A stretch of DNA of 64,000 nt from Paracrocinitomix sp039939375 (GTDB lineage: Bacteria; Bacteroidota; Bacteroidia; Flavobacteriales_D; Crocinitomicaceae), in contig JBDVJO010000004.1 in the NCBI GenBank assembly GCA_039939375.1, positions 1 through 64,000 on the forward strand, in the 5' to 3' direction. Position 1 is the first letter of the stretch; every line of letters starts with the position of its first letter. Below are positions 32,196-42,129 of the stretch, one piece after another. Position numbers and translations under genes: made by a program. The notes under the pieces are model-generated. The model did no database searches. It was not told where the DNA came from and saw only the letters and a program-made list of their open reading frames with translations.

Positions 32196-33659
32196 ATGAA
32201 ACACCTGATTTGGATCATACCGTTTTTATTTATCTATTCTTGTGCTGCTGAACCTGAAGTAGTTCAGGAGGAAGAAAAATGTGAACGAGATTGGGATGAG
32301 ATTAAGTCAGATTCGGTCATTACTATATTAGCAGAGAATAGTCCAGCTTCGTACTTTATTTATCGCGGAAGAAATATGGGCTTTGAATACGAGCTGCTGT
32401 ATGAGTTTTCAAAAGACATCAACATTCGACTGCAAATTAGAATGGTGAATGATTTGGATGAAATGCTAACACTCTTAGATAATTGTGAAGGCGACATTAT
32501 TGCCTGTCATTTAACTGTAACAGAGCAGCGAGAAAACCTAATTGATTATTCTACATCATATTTAAATACGCATGAAGTTCTGGTGCAAAGAATTCCATCA
32601 GACACCGATACGGTTTCTATGTTAATAGAGCATGTTGAGCAATTAGAAGGTAAGAAAATTCATGTTTGGAAAAGCTCTTCCTTTTACGAGCATTTACAAA
32701 CCTTAAATAAGAATCTAAATCTGAACATGACGATAGTTCCGACTGAAGGAGATTTAATTACCGAAGAACTGGTAAAACAGGTTTCAGAAGGAAAAATTGA
32801 TTATACCGTTGCGGATGAAAACGTTGCAAAAATTGATTTGAACTATTATGACAATATCGATATCTCGCTCAAACTAACCGAACAACAAGAAATAGCTTTT
32901 GGACTTAGAAAAGGTTCTGGAACCTTATTAGACACCTTAAATCATTGGTTGAACGACAAGAAGAACAGATCTACAATTGGTGAAGTAAAACGAAAATATT
33001 TTCAGAGAAGAAATTTAAGCAACAAAGCCAATCAAGAATTTTCATCTTTGGTAGAAGATGGTTCACTTTCTCCTTATGACGACATCATTAAAGAAAAAAG
33101 TGCTGAAATTGGATGGGATTGGCGCTTAATTGCTGCGATCATTTACCAAGAATCAAAATTTGAAACATGGAAAGTTTCATGGGCAGGTGCTTACGGGCTG
33201 TTTCAGTTTATGCCGGCTACCGCAGTATCTTATGGAATAAACAGAGATTCATCCCCAAAAAGTCAAATTGGCGCAGGAATTAGAAAGTTGAATAAAAATT
33301 TTAATCAATGGCTTGAAGAAATACCGGATTCAACTGAATGCTTAAAATTCACCTTAGGAACTTTTAATTCAGGGAGAGGACATATTGATGATGCACGTGC
33401 ATTATGCGAAAAACATGGATTTGATAAAAACATCTGGACAGATCATGTAAATGAAATGCTATTGAACCTGTCTAAACCAAAGTATTACCGTGATGAAGTG
33501 GTCAGAAATGGATATTGCCGTGGAATAGAGACCTATGAATATATCATAGAAGTTATCCAGCGATTTGAAGAATATAAGGCAGCCTTTCCTGAAGAAGGTG
33601 ATCAACCCGGGTTGTTTGGTTTTATTAGAAAAACACCTGAAGAAACCTCCGAAAAATGA
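32196..33659 (+). CDS. MltF-like lytic transglycosylase lipoprotein
   Basis: 487 residues with a lipoprotein signal MKHLIWIIPFLFIYSC (Cys16). An extracellular solute-binding (SBP_bac_3) domain spans about 35-265 (VITILAENSPASYFIYRG, then EYELLYEFSKD). An SLT/lysozyme-like domain follows (about 290-450): WRLIAAIIYQESKFE with the catalytic Glu, AGAYGLFQFMPATA, and FTLGTFNSGRGHI. This is the MltF architecture, in which the solute-binding domain regulates a muramidase. The ATG at 32196 follows a TTG three codons upstream that would only lengthen the signal. It is cotranscribed with the AcpH-like gene. Confidence 0.92.
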   Translation: MKHLIWIIPFLFIYSCAAEPEVVQEEEKCERDWDEIKSDSVITILAENSPASYFIYRGRNMGFEYELLYEFSKDINIRLQIRMVNDLDEMLTLLDNCEGDIIACHLTVTEQRENLIDYSTSYLNTHEVLVQRIPSDTDTVSMLIEHVEQLEGKKIHVWKSSSFYEHLQTLNKNLNLNMTIVPTEGDLITEELVKQVSEGKIDYTVADENVAKIDLNYYDNIDISLKLTEQQEIAFGLRKGSGTLLDTLNHWLNDKKNRSTIGEVKRKYFQRRNLSNKANQEFSSLVEDGSLSPYDDIIKEKSAEIGWDWRLIAAIIYQESKFETWKVSWAGAYGLFQFMPATAVSYGINRDSSPKSQIGAGIRKLNKNFNQWLEEIPDSTECLKFTLGTFNSGRGHIDDARALCEKHGFDKNIWTDHVNEMLLNLSKPKYYRDEVVRNGYCRGIETYEYIIEVIQRFEEYKAAFPEEGDQPGLFGFIRKTPEETSEK

Positions 33660-33675
33660 TTTTCAATCTTTTCTC

Positions 33676-33705
33676 TTGTAAATTACTTTAAACTCACTAT
33701 CTTTG
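33676..33705 (+). promoter_or_regulatory. Promoter TTG-N19-TATCTTTG of rpsP operon
   Basis: TTG at 33676-33678, then exactly 19 nt, then TATCTTTG at 33698-33705. This matches the Bacteroidota consensus in full. The leader to the ATG is about 65 nt, long enough for regulation. Confidence 0.82.
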
Positions 33706-33774
33706 CCCGCTCTATCAAGAGAATAGAGTTTTATTATTAACCGGAGTTTCGCACTCCAAATTATAAATGCTAAA

Positions 33775-34389
33775 ATGGCAACTAAGATTAGATTACAAAG
33801 ACACGGAAAAAAAAGAGCTGCTTTCTATCACGTAGTAATTGCGGATGAAAGAGCAAAAAGAGATGGTAAATTTATCGAGAAAATCGGTACTTACAATCCA
33901 AATACAGATCCTGCTACAATCGACTTGAAGTTTGACAGAGCATTGCATTGGATTCAAGTTGGTGCTCAACCAACTGACACTGCAAGAGCTATTTTGTCTT
34001 ACACAGGTGTGATGTTAAAGAACCACCTAGATAAAGGTGTTGCTAAAGGAGCTTTAACAGAAGCTGCTGCAACTAAAAAGTTCGAAGCATGGATGAAAGA
34101 AAAAGAAGCGAAAATTGCTGGAAAAGCTGACGCTATCGCTAAGAAAAAAGCAGATAAAGAAGCTGCTGCACAAGCGAAAGAAGAAGAGCAAAATGCTGCT
34201 AAAGCCGCTGCAATTGCTGCTAAAGAAGCTCCGGCTGTTGAAGAGGCTCCGGCTGAAGAGGCTCCTGCTGCTGAAGAGGCTGCGACTGAAGAGGCTCCTG
34301 CTGCTGAAGCTGCGACTGAAGAAGCTCCTGCTGCTGAAGAAGCAAAGGAAGAAGCTCCTGCTGCTGAAGATAAATCAGAAGAAGAGTAA
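33775..34389 (+). CDS. rpsP: 30S ribosomal protein S16 with long Ala/Glu/Pro tail
   Basis: 204 residues; the core S16 (about 1-82) is clear: KIRLQRHGKKRAAFYHVVIADERAKRDGKFIEKIGTYNPNTDPA. E. coli S16 is only about 82 residues. The tail has a Lys/Ala-rich helix (about 100-150), then an Ala/Glu/Pro repeat (EEAPAAEE and EEAPAAEA units) to the end. Long tails are known in Bacteroidota S16. The repeat is made of gctcctgctgctgaa-type codons, so its length is likely to vary between strains. It is first in an operon with rimM and trmN6. Confidence 0.95.
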   Translation: MATKIRLQRHGKKRAAFYHVVIADERAKRDGKFIEKIGTYNPNTDPATIDLKFDRALHWIQVGAQPTDTARAILSYTGVMLKNHLDKGVAKGALTEAAATKKFEAWMKEKEAKIAGKADAIAKKKADKEAAAQAKEEEQNAAKAAAIAAKEAPAVEEAPAEEAPAAEEAATEEAPAAEAATEEAPAAEEAKEEAPAAEDKSEEE

Positions 34390-34404
34390 ACCTCTTTTCG
34401 AGAT

Positions 34405-34950
34405 ATGTATTTAAAAGAGGAGTGTTTTCGATTAGGTAGTATTGCCCGATTACACGGTTACAAAGGAGAAGTTTCTATCTTCTTGGATGTTGACAATCCT
34501 CATGATTACAAAAATTTGGAATCAGTTTTCGTTGAAATAGACGGAAAACTGGTTCCTTTTTTTTTAGAGCACCTTTTTGTTAGAAACAAAGGGTTTGCTG
34601 TTGTCAAATTTGAAACAATAGACAACGAAAAAAAAGCCGAATCATTGATCAAATGTGGGCTTTACCTTCCTTTAGAAGTTTTACCTGAAACAGAAGGAAC
34701 AGAATTTTATTATTTTGAAATCGAAAATTACACTGTAATTGACGAAAATAGAGGTGAAATTGGAATCGTTCAAAAAGTGATTGATTTATCTGGTAACCCT
34801 ATTATTCAAATAGATGCTGACGGTAAAGAAGTATTGATTCCAAAGCAAGATGAATTCATCAAAGAAATTGATAGAGAAAATCAAATTATCCATATCGCTG
34901 CTCCAGAAGGATTAATAGAAATGTATCTAGGCGAAGATGAAGCAGAGTAA
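34405..34950 (+). CDS. rimM: Ribosome maturation factor RimM
   Basis: 181 residues. The N-terminal RimM domain has CFRLGSIARLHGYKGEVSIFL; the C-terminal PRC-barrel part has EFYYFEIENYTVID and LIPKQDEFIKEIDRENQII. RimM binds the 30S head near S19 and helps assembly. It lies 15 nt after rpsP, a conserved pairing. The end overlaps the methyltransferase gene by 14 nt. Confidence 0.94.
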   Translation: MYLKEECFRLGSIARLHGYKGEVSIFLDVDNPHDYKNLESVFVEIDGKLVPFFLEHLFVRNKGFAVVKFETIDNEKKAESLIKCGLYLPLEVLPETEGTEFYYFEIENYTVIDENRGEIGIVQKVIDLSGNPIIQIDADGKEVLIPKQDEFIKEIDRENQIIHIAAPEGLIEMYLGEDEAE

Positions 34951-35644
34951 GCCATTCAAGTTTAAACAATTTGAAATTATCCAAGAAGCAAATCCACAAA
35001 AAGTAGGGACAGACTCAATGCTTTTAGGTGCTTGGACAACAGGTGATTTCACCAAAATCTTAGATATTGGAACTGGGACCGGGATTTTAGCCTTAATGCT
35101 AGCGCAAAAATACAAGCGTGCAAACGTCACTGCAATAGAACCAGATTTAGCCTCCGTACAAGAGGCCACATTAAATTTCAAAAATTCCAATTTTTCTGAA
35201 CGAATATTGGCCATTCACACAAGTTTACAGCAATTCGGATCACTTGATAAATTTGACTTGATCATATCCAATCCACCCTATTTTGACGGTACTTTTTTGA
35301 GCCAAGACATTCACCGAAATAGGGCACGGCATCAAGACAACTTGCGAATAGATGAATTGTATGAATGTGCGGCAGAATTACTTGCAGAAAATGGAAGATT
35401 TAATGTCATTATTCCATTTGACATTGAAACCGAACACATAGAGCGTGCTTTTGACCAAGATTTATTTATCCAAGAAATAACACACACGTTAAGTCCAGAT
35501 GGAAGTAAGAAACGTTCGTTAATCTCATTCGGGTTTGAAGATGTAGATCCAAAAATTGATGAGATATTGGTGAAGAACGACAAAAACCAGTATTCACAGG
35601 ACTATATTGACCTTACCAAAGATTTTTATTTAAAGGATTTATAG
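34937..35644 (+). CDS. trmN6: tRNA1(Val) (adenine-37-N6)-methyltransferase
   Basis: 235 residues. A class I methyltransferase fold: ILDIGTGTGILALMLAQ (SAM site, near residues 36-52), then the amino-methyltransferase motif SNPPYF (near 111-116). The N-terminus FKFKQFEIIQEANPQKVGTDSMLLGAW is typical of the YfiC/TrmN6 family, which methylates A37 of tRNA-Val. The start overlaps rimM by 14 nt. In enteric bacteria trmD and rplS fill this position. Confidence 0.9.
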   Translation: MKQSKPFKFKQFEIIQEANPQKVGTDSMLLGAWTTGDFTKILDIGTGTGILALMLAQKYKRANVTAIEPDLASVQEATLNFKNSNFSERILAIHTSLQQFGSLDKFDLIISNPPYFDGTFLSQDIHRNRARHQDNLRIDELYECAAELLAENGRFNVIIPFDIETEHIERAFDQDLFIQEITHTLSPDGSKKRSLISFGFEDVDPKIDEILVKNDKNQYSQDYIDLTKDFYLKDL

Positions 35645-35721
35645 CACCATCTTCCAGTTTTTAAATTGTCAACTGTATTAACCACTTATCAAATGGTTGA
35701 GTAAGTTTGATTTGAAAAGAT

Positions 35722-35729
35722 TAAATTTG
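35722..35729 (+). promoter_or_regulatory. -7 box TAAATTTG for the choice-of-anchor B protein
   Basis: An exact TAnnTTTG match 27 nt before the ATG, with TTG at 35696-35698 23 nt upstream. Confidence 0.6.
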
Positions 35730-35756
35730 CTCTGCTTACTATAGCGCCTCAAAAAC

Positions 35757-38114
35757 ATGAAAAAATTTATTATTTCCACCGCTGCCCTATTGTTAGGGTT
35801 ATTTTCTTTTGCTCAAATCAATATGTCACAAGTCGGTTATCTTGACTTAAGAACTATGCATAACTCAGATTTAAATGACATCTGGGGATATACAGATGAA
35901 AATGGTAACGAATACGCCATAGTTGGTTTGATGGACGGAACTTCGGTGGTAGACATTTCAGATCCTGCAAACCCTGTAGAGATTTCTTATTTCCCTGGGG
36001 ACAACTCAATTTGGAGGGATGTGAAAGTTTGGGGAGATTACGCTTATGTTACTACTGAAGCAACTCAAGGACTCGAAATCATTGATTTAACGCCACTACC
36101 AGGAAGTACAACCTTAACTTCAAGTCTATATTTTGGACCTAGTGGAAATGAATGGCAGTCAGCTCACAACATTTATATTGATGAAGGATATGCCTATATT
36201 TTTGGAGCTAACAGAGGTAACGGAGGCGTAATTATTTTAGATGTAAATACAACACCAGGTACACCAATTGAAATTGGAGAATTTGACGAATGGTATTGTC
36301 ATGATGGATTTGTTCAGAATGATACCGGATATTTCTCTCATATCAATGATGGATTTTTCACCATAGTTGACTTGAACGACAAATCAAACCTTCAATTAAC
36401 TGATGTAATTGGATCTTTGTCTACTTCTTCGGTGTTTACCCACAACTGCTGGGCATCTGCTAACGGTCAAGTATTGTACACAACAGATGAAAAAGAGAAC
36501 GGATTTATTGATTCATATGACATCTCTGATCCTGCCAACCCAATTCAATTAGATATCATTCAATCTTCGCCAGGCAACAACATAATCCCGCACAATACGC
36601 ATGTAAAAGGAGACCTAATCATTACATCTTACTACACAGACGGAGTCGTTGTTCATGATGTCTCTGATCCTTCAAACATGGTTGAAGTAGCAAATTTTGA
36701 TACCTCACCGGATTATAACGGTAATACTTTTAACGGATGCTGGGGAGTTTATCCATTTTTTGCATCAGATAATTTAATCGCTTCGGATATTGAAAAGGGA
36801 CTGTATGTATTGTCGATCGCCTCTACCCTTTCTGCTTACTTACAAGGTACTGTAACAAATGCTGGAACAGGTCAACCAATCAATAATGCCTTAATAGAAA
36901 TTTTAGGAACCGCAATAAGTGATAATTCGGCAGTGTTAGGTGATTATTCAATTGGAAACTCTACAGCTGGAAATTATAATGTACGTTATTCTGCTCCTGG
37001 TTTTATTGATGATACGGTAAATGTAGATTTCATAACAGGGCAAGTAGTCACTAAAGATGTAGCATTAGTTCAAATTCCACTTTTCACAACAACGATTACG
37101 GTAATCGATCAAGAAACCCAATTACCGGTAGAAAATGCGAATGTAAAAGTTGACCACACACAACAATCTTTTGAAGGAATAACTGACGTTAACGGAGAAG
37201 TTTCGTTTGAACTGTTTTACGAGGACAACTACGATATCATTGCCGGAAAATGGCTTTATAATACGGCTTGTATTTCACCGCAAATGTTGACAATTGCGAA
37301 TAATGATGTTCAAATTGAAATTGCTCCTGGAATTTATGACGACTTTAGTTTTGATTATGGCTGGACCAATTCAGCAACGGCATCAGCTGGTGACTGGGTG
37401 AGAGAAGTTCCGGTTGGAACGACAGGTGGAGGAGAGAATCCGAATCCATTTTCTGACGCAGGAACAGATTGCGGGGCTTTGGCTTATTTAACCGGAAATG
37501 GTGCCTCTAGTGTTGGAGGAGATGATGTTGATGGTGGATCAGTTGAATTACAATCCCCCATCTTTGATGTAACAGGTTATGTTAATCCAGGAATTGCATT
37601 GTCTTATTGGTTTTATAATGGTTTCGGATCAGGAACTCCAAATGACGATTACGAAATCAGGCTATCAAACGGAACAGACGAAGTACAATTAGAACTTTAC
37701 GATTTAGGAAACGCTACACTTTCAGAATGGACTGAAGCTTCATTTAAAATATCTGACTATTTAACGCCAACCTCAACCATGAAATTGAAGTTTATTGCCT
37801 CTGATTACCCTAGTGGTCACGTAATGAAAGCGGGAGTTGACCATTTTAGAGTTGAAGAATTGTCAACAAGTGATTTAGCACAAGCTCAAACTGAAGTGAT
37901 TTCAATTTACCCTAATCCGTCAACAGATTTCATTAATATAGTTGGTGCGAACAATGCTACTTATGAATTGCTTGATTTAAGTGGTCGATTAATTCAGAGC
38001 GGAGCAGTTTCTACTGAGATTTCAACAAAAGATGTAAGCCCTGGTTTATATATTATTGTTTTAAAAGACAACACTGGAGAAGTTTTAAAAACTCAGAAGC
38101 AACGAATTCAATAG
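35757..38114 (+). CDS. Choice-of-anchor B / LVIVD-repeat protein with T9SS type A sorting domain
   Basis: 785 residues with signal peptide MKKFIISTAALLLGLFSFAQ. Residues 25-360 are LVIVD-type repeats (GTSVVDISDPANPVEI, GDYAYVTTEATQGLEIIDL, DGVVVHDVSDPSN), as in 'choice-of-anchor B' proteins, expected to form a beta-propeller. Two carboxypeptidase-regulatory-like beta-sandwiches follow (about 365-520). A lectin-like/MAM-like domain (DDFSFDYGWTNSATASAGDW, about 525-700) precedes the T9SS type A domain (SIYPNPSTDFINIV, LDLSGRLIQSG, SPGLYIIVL). It should be surface displayed or secreted. Ligand unknown. Confidence 0.9.
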   Translation: MKKFIISTAALLLGLFSFAQINMSQVGYLDLRTMHNSDLNDIWGYTDENGNEYAIVGLMDGTSVVDISDPANPVEISYFPGDNSIWRDVKVWGDYAYVTTEATQGLEIIDLTPLPGSTTLTSSLYFGPSGNEWQSAHNIYIDEGYAYIFGANRGNGGVIILDVNTTPGTPIEIGEFDEWYCHDGFVQNDTGYFSHINDGFFTIVDLNDKSNLQLTDVIGSLSTSSVFTHNCWASANGQVLYTTDEKENGFIDSYDISDPANPIQLDIIQSSPGNNIIPHNTHVKGDLIITSYYTDGVVVHDVSDPSNMVEVANFDTSPDYNGNTFNGCWGVYPFFASDNLIASDIEKGLYVLSIASTLSAYLQGTVTNAGTGQPINNALIEILGTAISDNSAVLGDYSIGNSTAGNYNVRYSAPGFIDDTVNVDFITGQVVTKDVALVQIPLFTTTITVIDQETQLPVENANVKVDHTQQSFEGITDVNGEVSFELFYEDNYDIIAGKWLYNTACISPQMLTIANNDVQIEIAPGIYDDFSFDYGWTNSATASAGDWVREVPVGTTGGGENPNPFSDAGTDCGALAYLTGNGASSVGGDDVDGGSVELQSPIFDVTGYVNPGIALSYWFYNGFGSGTPNDDYEIRLSNGTDEVQLELYDLGNATLSEWTEASFKISDYLTPTSTMKLKFIASDYPSGHVMKAGVDHFRVEELSTSDLAQAQTEVISIYPNPSTDFINIVGANNATYELLDLSGRLIQSGAVSTEISTKDVSPGLYIIVLKDNTGEVLKTQKQRIQ

Positions 38115-38121
38115 TACCGAT

Positions 38122-38652
38122 TTATCTCCTTAAATCGTCTACCGTTTTACTGTGATTTTCTCTATCACGCAACACCTTAGCCATTAATCCATAATAGATA
38201 AGTTGGCCTAGAAAACCGAACATTACAAGGAAATACCCTAGTGCTACGTGTATGGTTATAAACCCACTGTTTTTAGGACCGGTATCGCTGTTTACCTCAA
38301 AATACAAGCCTAACAAAGATAGAAGCCCTATACCTGATACTGCCAATGCCAAGACCAGTTTACTCTCGTTCTTGAAAAACGCTAAAGCGGTGCTTAATAA
38401 TGCGGCAAACAAACACAAAATAGCAAATACTCTAGGTGGTGAGTACTCTTCGTCTGGATGATTGGCAGGATCATCACTTAGCATATCACTGCCCTGTTTA
38501 ACTTCTGATCCTATAACCAATTCCACTCCACTTAATTCATCTATTGGTGTATCATTACATTTCACAATAAAAAATGGTAGAAAAAAGGCAATTAAAACTA
38601 CTGCCGAAGAAATTTTGGGGATGCCGCTATATTTCTTGTATTTGAACGCCAT
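38122..38652 (-). CDS. Multi-pass membrane protein of unknown function
   Basis: 176 residues with four hydrophobic segments: about 12-30, 74-92, 96-115 and 130-155. The first periplasmic loop is acidic (KCNDTPIDELSGVELVIGSEV) and the C-terminus is basic and cytoplasmic. No family is recognised. Its start shares a base with the stop of the large SpoIIE protein upstream (1-nt overlap), so it may be part of the same signalling unit. It ends 7 nt before the convergent T9SS protein. Confidence 0.72.
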   Translation of the reverse strand: MAFKYKKYSGIPKISSAVVLIAFFLPFFIVKCNDTPIDELSGVELVIGSEVKQGSDMLSDDPANHPDEEYSPPRVFAILCLFAALLSTALAFFKNESKLVLALAVSGIGLLSLLGLYFEVNSDTGPKNSGFITIHVALGYFLVMFGFLGQLIYYGLMAKVLRDRENHSKTVDDLRR

Positions 38653-41600
38653 TAGGCAATTTTAAATCCGATAACACAGACGTCATCTAATTGTTCAAAT
38701 GATCCTTTCCAATCATCAAAATTCTTTTCAATAATTTGAAGTTGCTTTTTAATTTCTTCTTGGTGGATTTCTAGGAATAGTTTCTTCATAGAAGAAGACT
38801 TAAACTTTTTACCTTTTTCCCCACCAAATTGATCGGCATAGCCATCAGAAAAGATATAGACAACATCACCAGACTCTAACTGAATCTCTCGAGTAGTGAA
38901 AGGAGTTGAAGGATCAAACTTTCCTACGGGTTGTTTATCTCCCTTGGTCTCCATTAATTCTCCATTTCTAATTACCCAAATTGGGTTATTCGCTCCTGCA
39001 AACTTGATGGTATTTAATTTTTTATTCAATAAGCAAAGAGAAATATCCATTCCATCTTTGATGGTAGCACCAGACTCGTCTTTAGATTCACTTGTACTTT
39101 GCTCAAACTGTTCAACAACAAGTTCTTTTGTTTTATCAAGCAATAATCCTGGATCTTGAATATTAAACTCTCTTACCGTTCTGTTCAAGGCATTATTACA
39201 TACAACAGAAACCATGGCCCCAGGAACACCATGACCTGTGCAATCAGCTGCTGCAAAAATAACCTCATCTTCAGAGAGCGGCTCTAACCAATAAAAATCA
39301 CCGGCTACAATATCTTTTGGACGATACATCACAAAAGAATTAGGCAGATTTTGCGCGAATAGTTCATTTGACGGAAGAATTGCGTCTTGAATTCGCTTAG
39401 CATAGGTAATACTATCGGTGATTTCTTTTTGCTTTTCCTCAACTATTTCTTTTTGATGCTCTGCTTCTTCCCTTTGTTTTTCGGCTTCCTTTTTTTGTTC
39501 AACCACTTCTGCAGTTCGCTCGGTTACCGTTTGTTCTAGAAGTTCAGAACGTTTTTTCAAAGCCTTCATTCTTCCTTTAACAATCAAGAAAACAAGACCT
39601 AAAAACAATAATACAATTAAGCAATAGAACCACCATTGAGCCCAAAATGGTTTCTTTATTTCAAATGGAATTGAATAAATTTCACTCTCAACATCATAGG
39701 CATTTTTCACCTTGAATTGCAATTCGTAATCCCCACTTTGTAGATTATCAAACCGAACGGTATTTGCAGATCCGCATTCTATCCAACGATCATTTAACCC
39801 AACTAATTTGTACGAGAATTGGTGATCTGCTAATTGAAAAACTTGATTTGTATGAAATTCAAATGCTAAGAAGTTTTGATCATGTTCAAATCGATACCCA
39901 CCCTTATTTATCGCATTGAATAATTCTTGATTAGCTAAATTTTCATTAACCGAAATACTTGATAACGTCAATACTATAGGATCATCTGGTAATTTTACAT
40001 CATCTGGATTGAAAATTAAAATTCCATACATGGTCACAAAGTATAGGTTTCCTAATTCATCTTTCTGACCAATTGCAGGTAAAAAATTAGAGCCATTTAC
40101 GCCTAATGTTTTTCCGTACCTCAACGATTCATCCGTATTCGGGTTCCAGCAGACCAATTCAGAAGTAAGCGCCATCCAAACGCGACCTTGATTATCCTTT
40201 ATAATTGAGTTAACTCCTTCAGATTCTTTAAGTCCTGCTTTTTGAGAAATATTTTCACTTTTACCCGTTTCTTCGTTAAAAGTATAAAGTCCTTTTTTAG
40301 TTCCTATTAATATTTCTGGACCTGATTGCACCAAAGCACAAGTCACAGTGCTATCTGGAAAATAATAGTCTTTACTAGAGGGACTATACATTTGATAAGT
40401 AGAATCCTCAGGTTGAACTAACAAAAATCGGCCATCTTTTTCTGAAAAAAGCCAGCTTCCTTTATTGGTTAAAAAAGAAAAACGTTCAGAAATACCAACA
40501 TCTACAATCATTAATGGTTTCGACTCTTTTAGTTGCTCATCATATTCTAAAATTCTGGAATTTTTAGAAGAATAAATATAAATCAGTCGGTCTACTTTAT
40601 CTTCGTGTCTAAATCCAATTTTTCCTGTTCCGTACCCTTCATTATTTTTAATGATCTTATTTTCTTTAGGGTAAAACAAATGGGGATAAGTGTCATTAGA
40701 AAGATAAATTTTGTCTCCCATTACTTTAAAATGTTCAACACCTCTGTTTCTTCCATGCTCTTTTTTATCCGCTAATTTTGGGAATTTATAGTACTTAGAT
40801 AAGCGCATTGTTTGGTAATCATACATCAACAATCCTAACTTAGAAGAAACATAAATTTCTGTTGAACTCCTGACATAAAATTGATTGACAGGGATATTTT
40901 GATTCGATCGATTGGAATATTCTAATTCCATATCTTTCCAATACATGGTTTTAAACCTATGGATGTAACCGCAATAAACGCTTACTGAATTGGTCCCATT
41001 TAAGATCCAAATGTTATCATAAGGATCCTTGCTAATTGACACCACACGATTACTTGGTAAACTAGAAGAGTTTACAGCATCACTTGAATGAAAATTAACC
41101 TCTTTAGTGTCTATATCTACGGCAATTACACCACTATTAATTGTGGTCATCCAAATCATATCTTCTGTCGCGGCAAAACCTCCTGTATTGGCTTGATTTT
41201 GTATAGTTTTATTGGCATCTCTCTCAAAAATTCTATCAATTCTTTCATTTTTCATGTCAATAAAAAGCGGTCCGCTATAGGAACCCAACCAATAGTTTCC
41301 ATATTTATCTTGATGCACCCAATGAATAATTTTAATAGCAACGTTGATGTTTAAAATCATTGCTTCGTTATGGTGCGAAGTGAATTTTTCAAAATCAAAA
41401 CGCTCATATTGTTCCGTTTGAGGATCAAAAAATACCGGATACGCCCCTTCTTTACTTCGTCCGTTAAAAAATGTCACAAAAAATTGATTGTTATCATCTA
41501 TACTGATATCCTTTACATAAAAGCCATCATCATCTCTAGAAGTGGAGTCTCGAAACTGATAGATCTTAGAATTTTCGCCAGATAAATCGAACTTGACAAG

Positions 41601-42065
41601 CCCGGTACCCCAAGTGCACAACCAATATTGACCTTCTTTATCTTTCTCAACACGAACGACTACAGCAGTTAAAACGCTATCTGTTAATAACTCCTTTACA
41701 TAAAAGTTTTCAAATTTTTCTTCGCTCGGCGTAAGTCTTGTGATAATCGCCGTGTCCAGATATGAAATCCAAAATTCATCTTTATCTACTTTTACAATGC
41801 CAATAATACTTTTAGATACTGGTCCAGTATTCATTCCTAATGAATCAACAGGAAATACTTTTTTAGTATAACCGTTATGACGAATGATTCCTTGTTCTGA
41901 GTTTGCCCAAAATGCACCTGATTCATCCCAAACTTGGTGCACCATTTTTTCAACTCCAAAATCTGAGGCTTGATAATTTTTAAACGAAACGTACTGTTGT
42001 GATTGCCCAAAAGAATAAATGGACAAATGCAAGAGGAAACACAATATGGCTAGCAGTTTACGCAT
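38652..42065 (-). CDS. Membrane sensor with propeller, Y_Y_Y and SpoIIE-type phosphatase
   Basis: 1137 residues: signal peptide (1-20); two-component-regulator-type beta-propeller blades (about 25-690; for example GNYWLGSYSGPLFID, GRVWMALTSELVCW); Y_Y_Y-like domain (about 725-790, FSYKLVGLNDRWIECG); one transmembrane helix (about 800-822); a Glu/Lys-rich coiled coil (about 825-900); and a SpoIIE/PP2C phosphatase (about 905-1137). The metal-binding blocks are RPKDIVAGDFYWLE, AAADCTGHGVPGAMVS, SDGYADQFGG and LDDVCVIGFKI. It likely dephosphorylates an anti-sigma antagonist or similar in response to an external signal. Its phosphatase half is closely related to that of the sensor at 46140-47942. 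Confidence 0.9.
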   Translation of the reverse strand: MRKLLAILCFLLHLSIYSFGQSQQYVSFKNYQASDFGVEKMVHQVWDESGAFWANSEQGIIRHNGYTKKVFPVDSLGMNTGPVSKSIIGIVKVDKDEFWISYLDTAIITRLTPSEEKFENFYVKELLTDSVLTAVVVRVEKDKEGQYWLCTWGTGLVKFDLSGENSKIYQFRDSTSRDDDGFYVKDISIDDNNQFFVTFFNGRSKEGAYPVFFDPQTEQYERFDFEKFTSHHNEAMILNINVAIKIIHWVHQDKYGNYWLGSYSGPLFIDMKNERIDRIFERDANKTIQNQANTGGFAATEDMIWMTTINSGVIAVDIDTKEVNFHSSDAVNSSSLPSNRVVSISKDPYDNIWILNGTNSVSVYCGYIHRFKTMYWKDMELEYSNRSNQNIPVNQFYVRSSTEIYVSSKLGLLMYDYQTMRLSKYYKFPKLADKKEHGRNRGVEHFKVMGDKIYLSNDTYPHLFYPKENKIIKNNEGYGTGKIGFRHEDKVDRLIYIYSSKNSRILEYDEQLKESKPLMIVDVGISERFSFLTNKGSWLFSEKDGRFLLVQPEDSTYQMYSPSSKDYYFPDSTVTCALVQSGPEILIGTKKGLYTFNEETGKSENISQKAGLKESEGVNSIIKDNQGRVWMALTSELVCWNPNTDESLRYGKTLGVNGSNFLPAIGQKDELGNLYFVTMYGILIFNPDDVKLPDDPIVLTLSSISVNENLANQELFNAINKGGYRFEHDQNFLAFEFHTNQVFQLADHQFSYKLVGLNDRWIECGSANTVRFDNLQSGDYELQFKVKNAYDVESEIYSIPFEIKKPFWAQWWFYCLIVLLFLGLVFLIVKGRMKALKKRSELLEQTVTERTAEVVEQKKEAEKQREEAEHQKEIVEEKQKEITDSITYAKRIQDAILPSNELFAQNLPNSFVMYRPKDIVAGDFYWLEPLSEDEVIFAAADCTGHGVPGAMVSVVCNNALNRTVREFNIQDPGLLLDKTKELVVEQFEQSTSESKDESGATIKDGMDISLCLLNKKLNTIKFAGANNPIWVIRNGELMETKGDKQPVGKFDPSTPFTTREIQLESGDVVYIFSDGYADQFGGEKGKKFKSSSMKKLFLEIHQEEIKKQLQIIEKNFDDWKGSFEQLDDVCVIGFKIA

Positions 42066-42129
42066 CAGCCATAAATATACTATGAATTTAGTTTCTTAAG
42101 CAGAAAACATCATGAAGATTATGTTACTC

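Noticed and set aside
34115..34414. Frame of 99 codons of Lys/Leu/Arg repeats
   Set aside because: It is the +1 frame of the rpsP Ala/Glu/Pro tail, an artefact of repeated codons.
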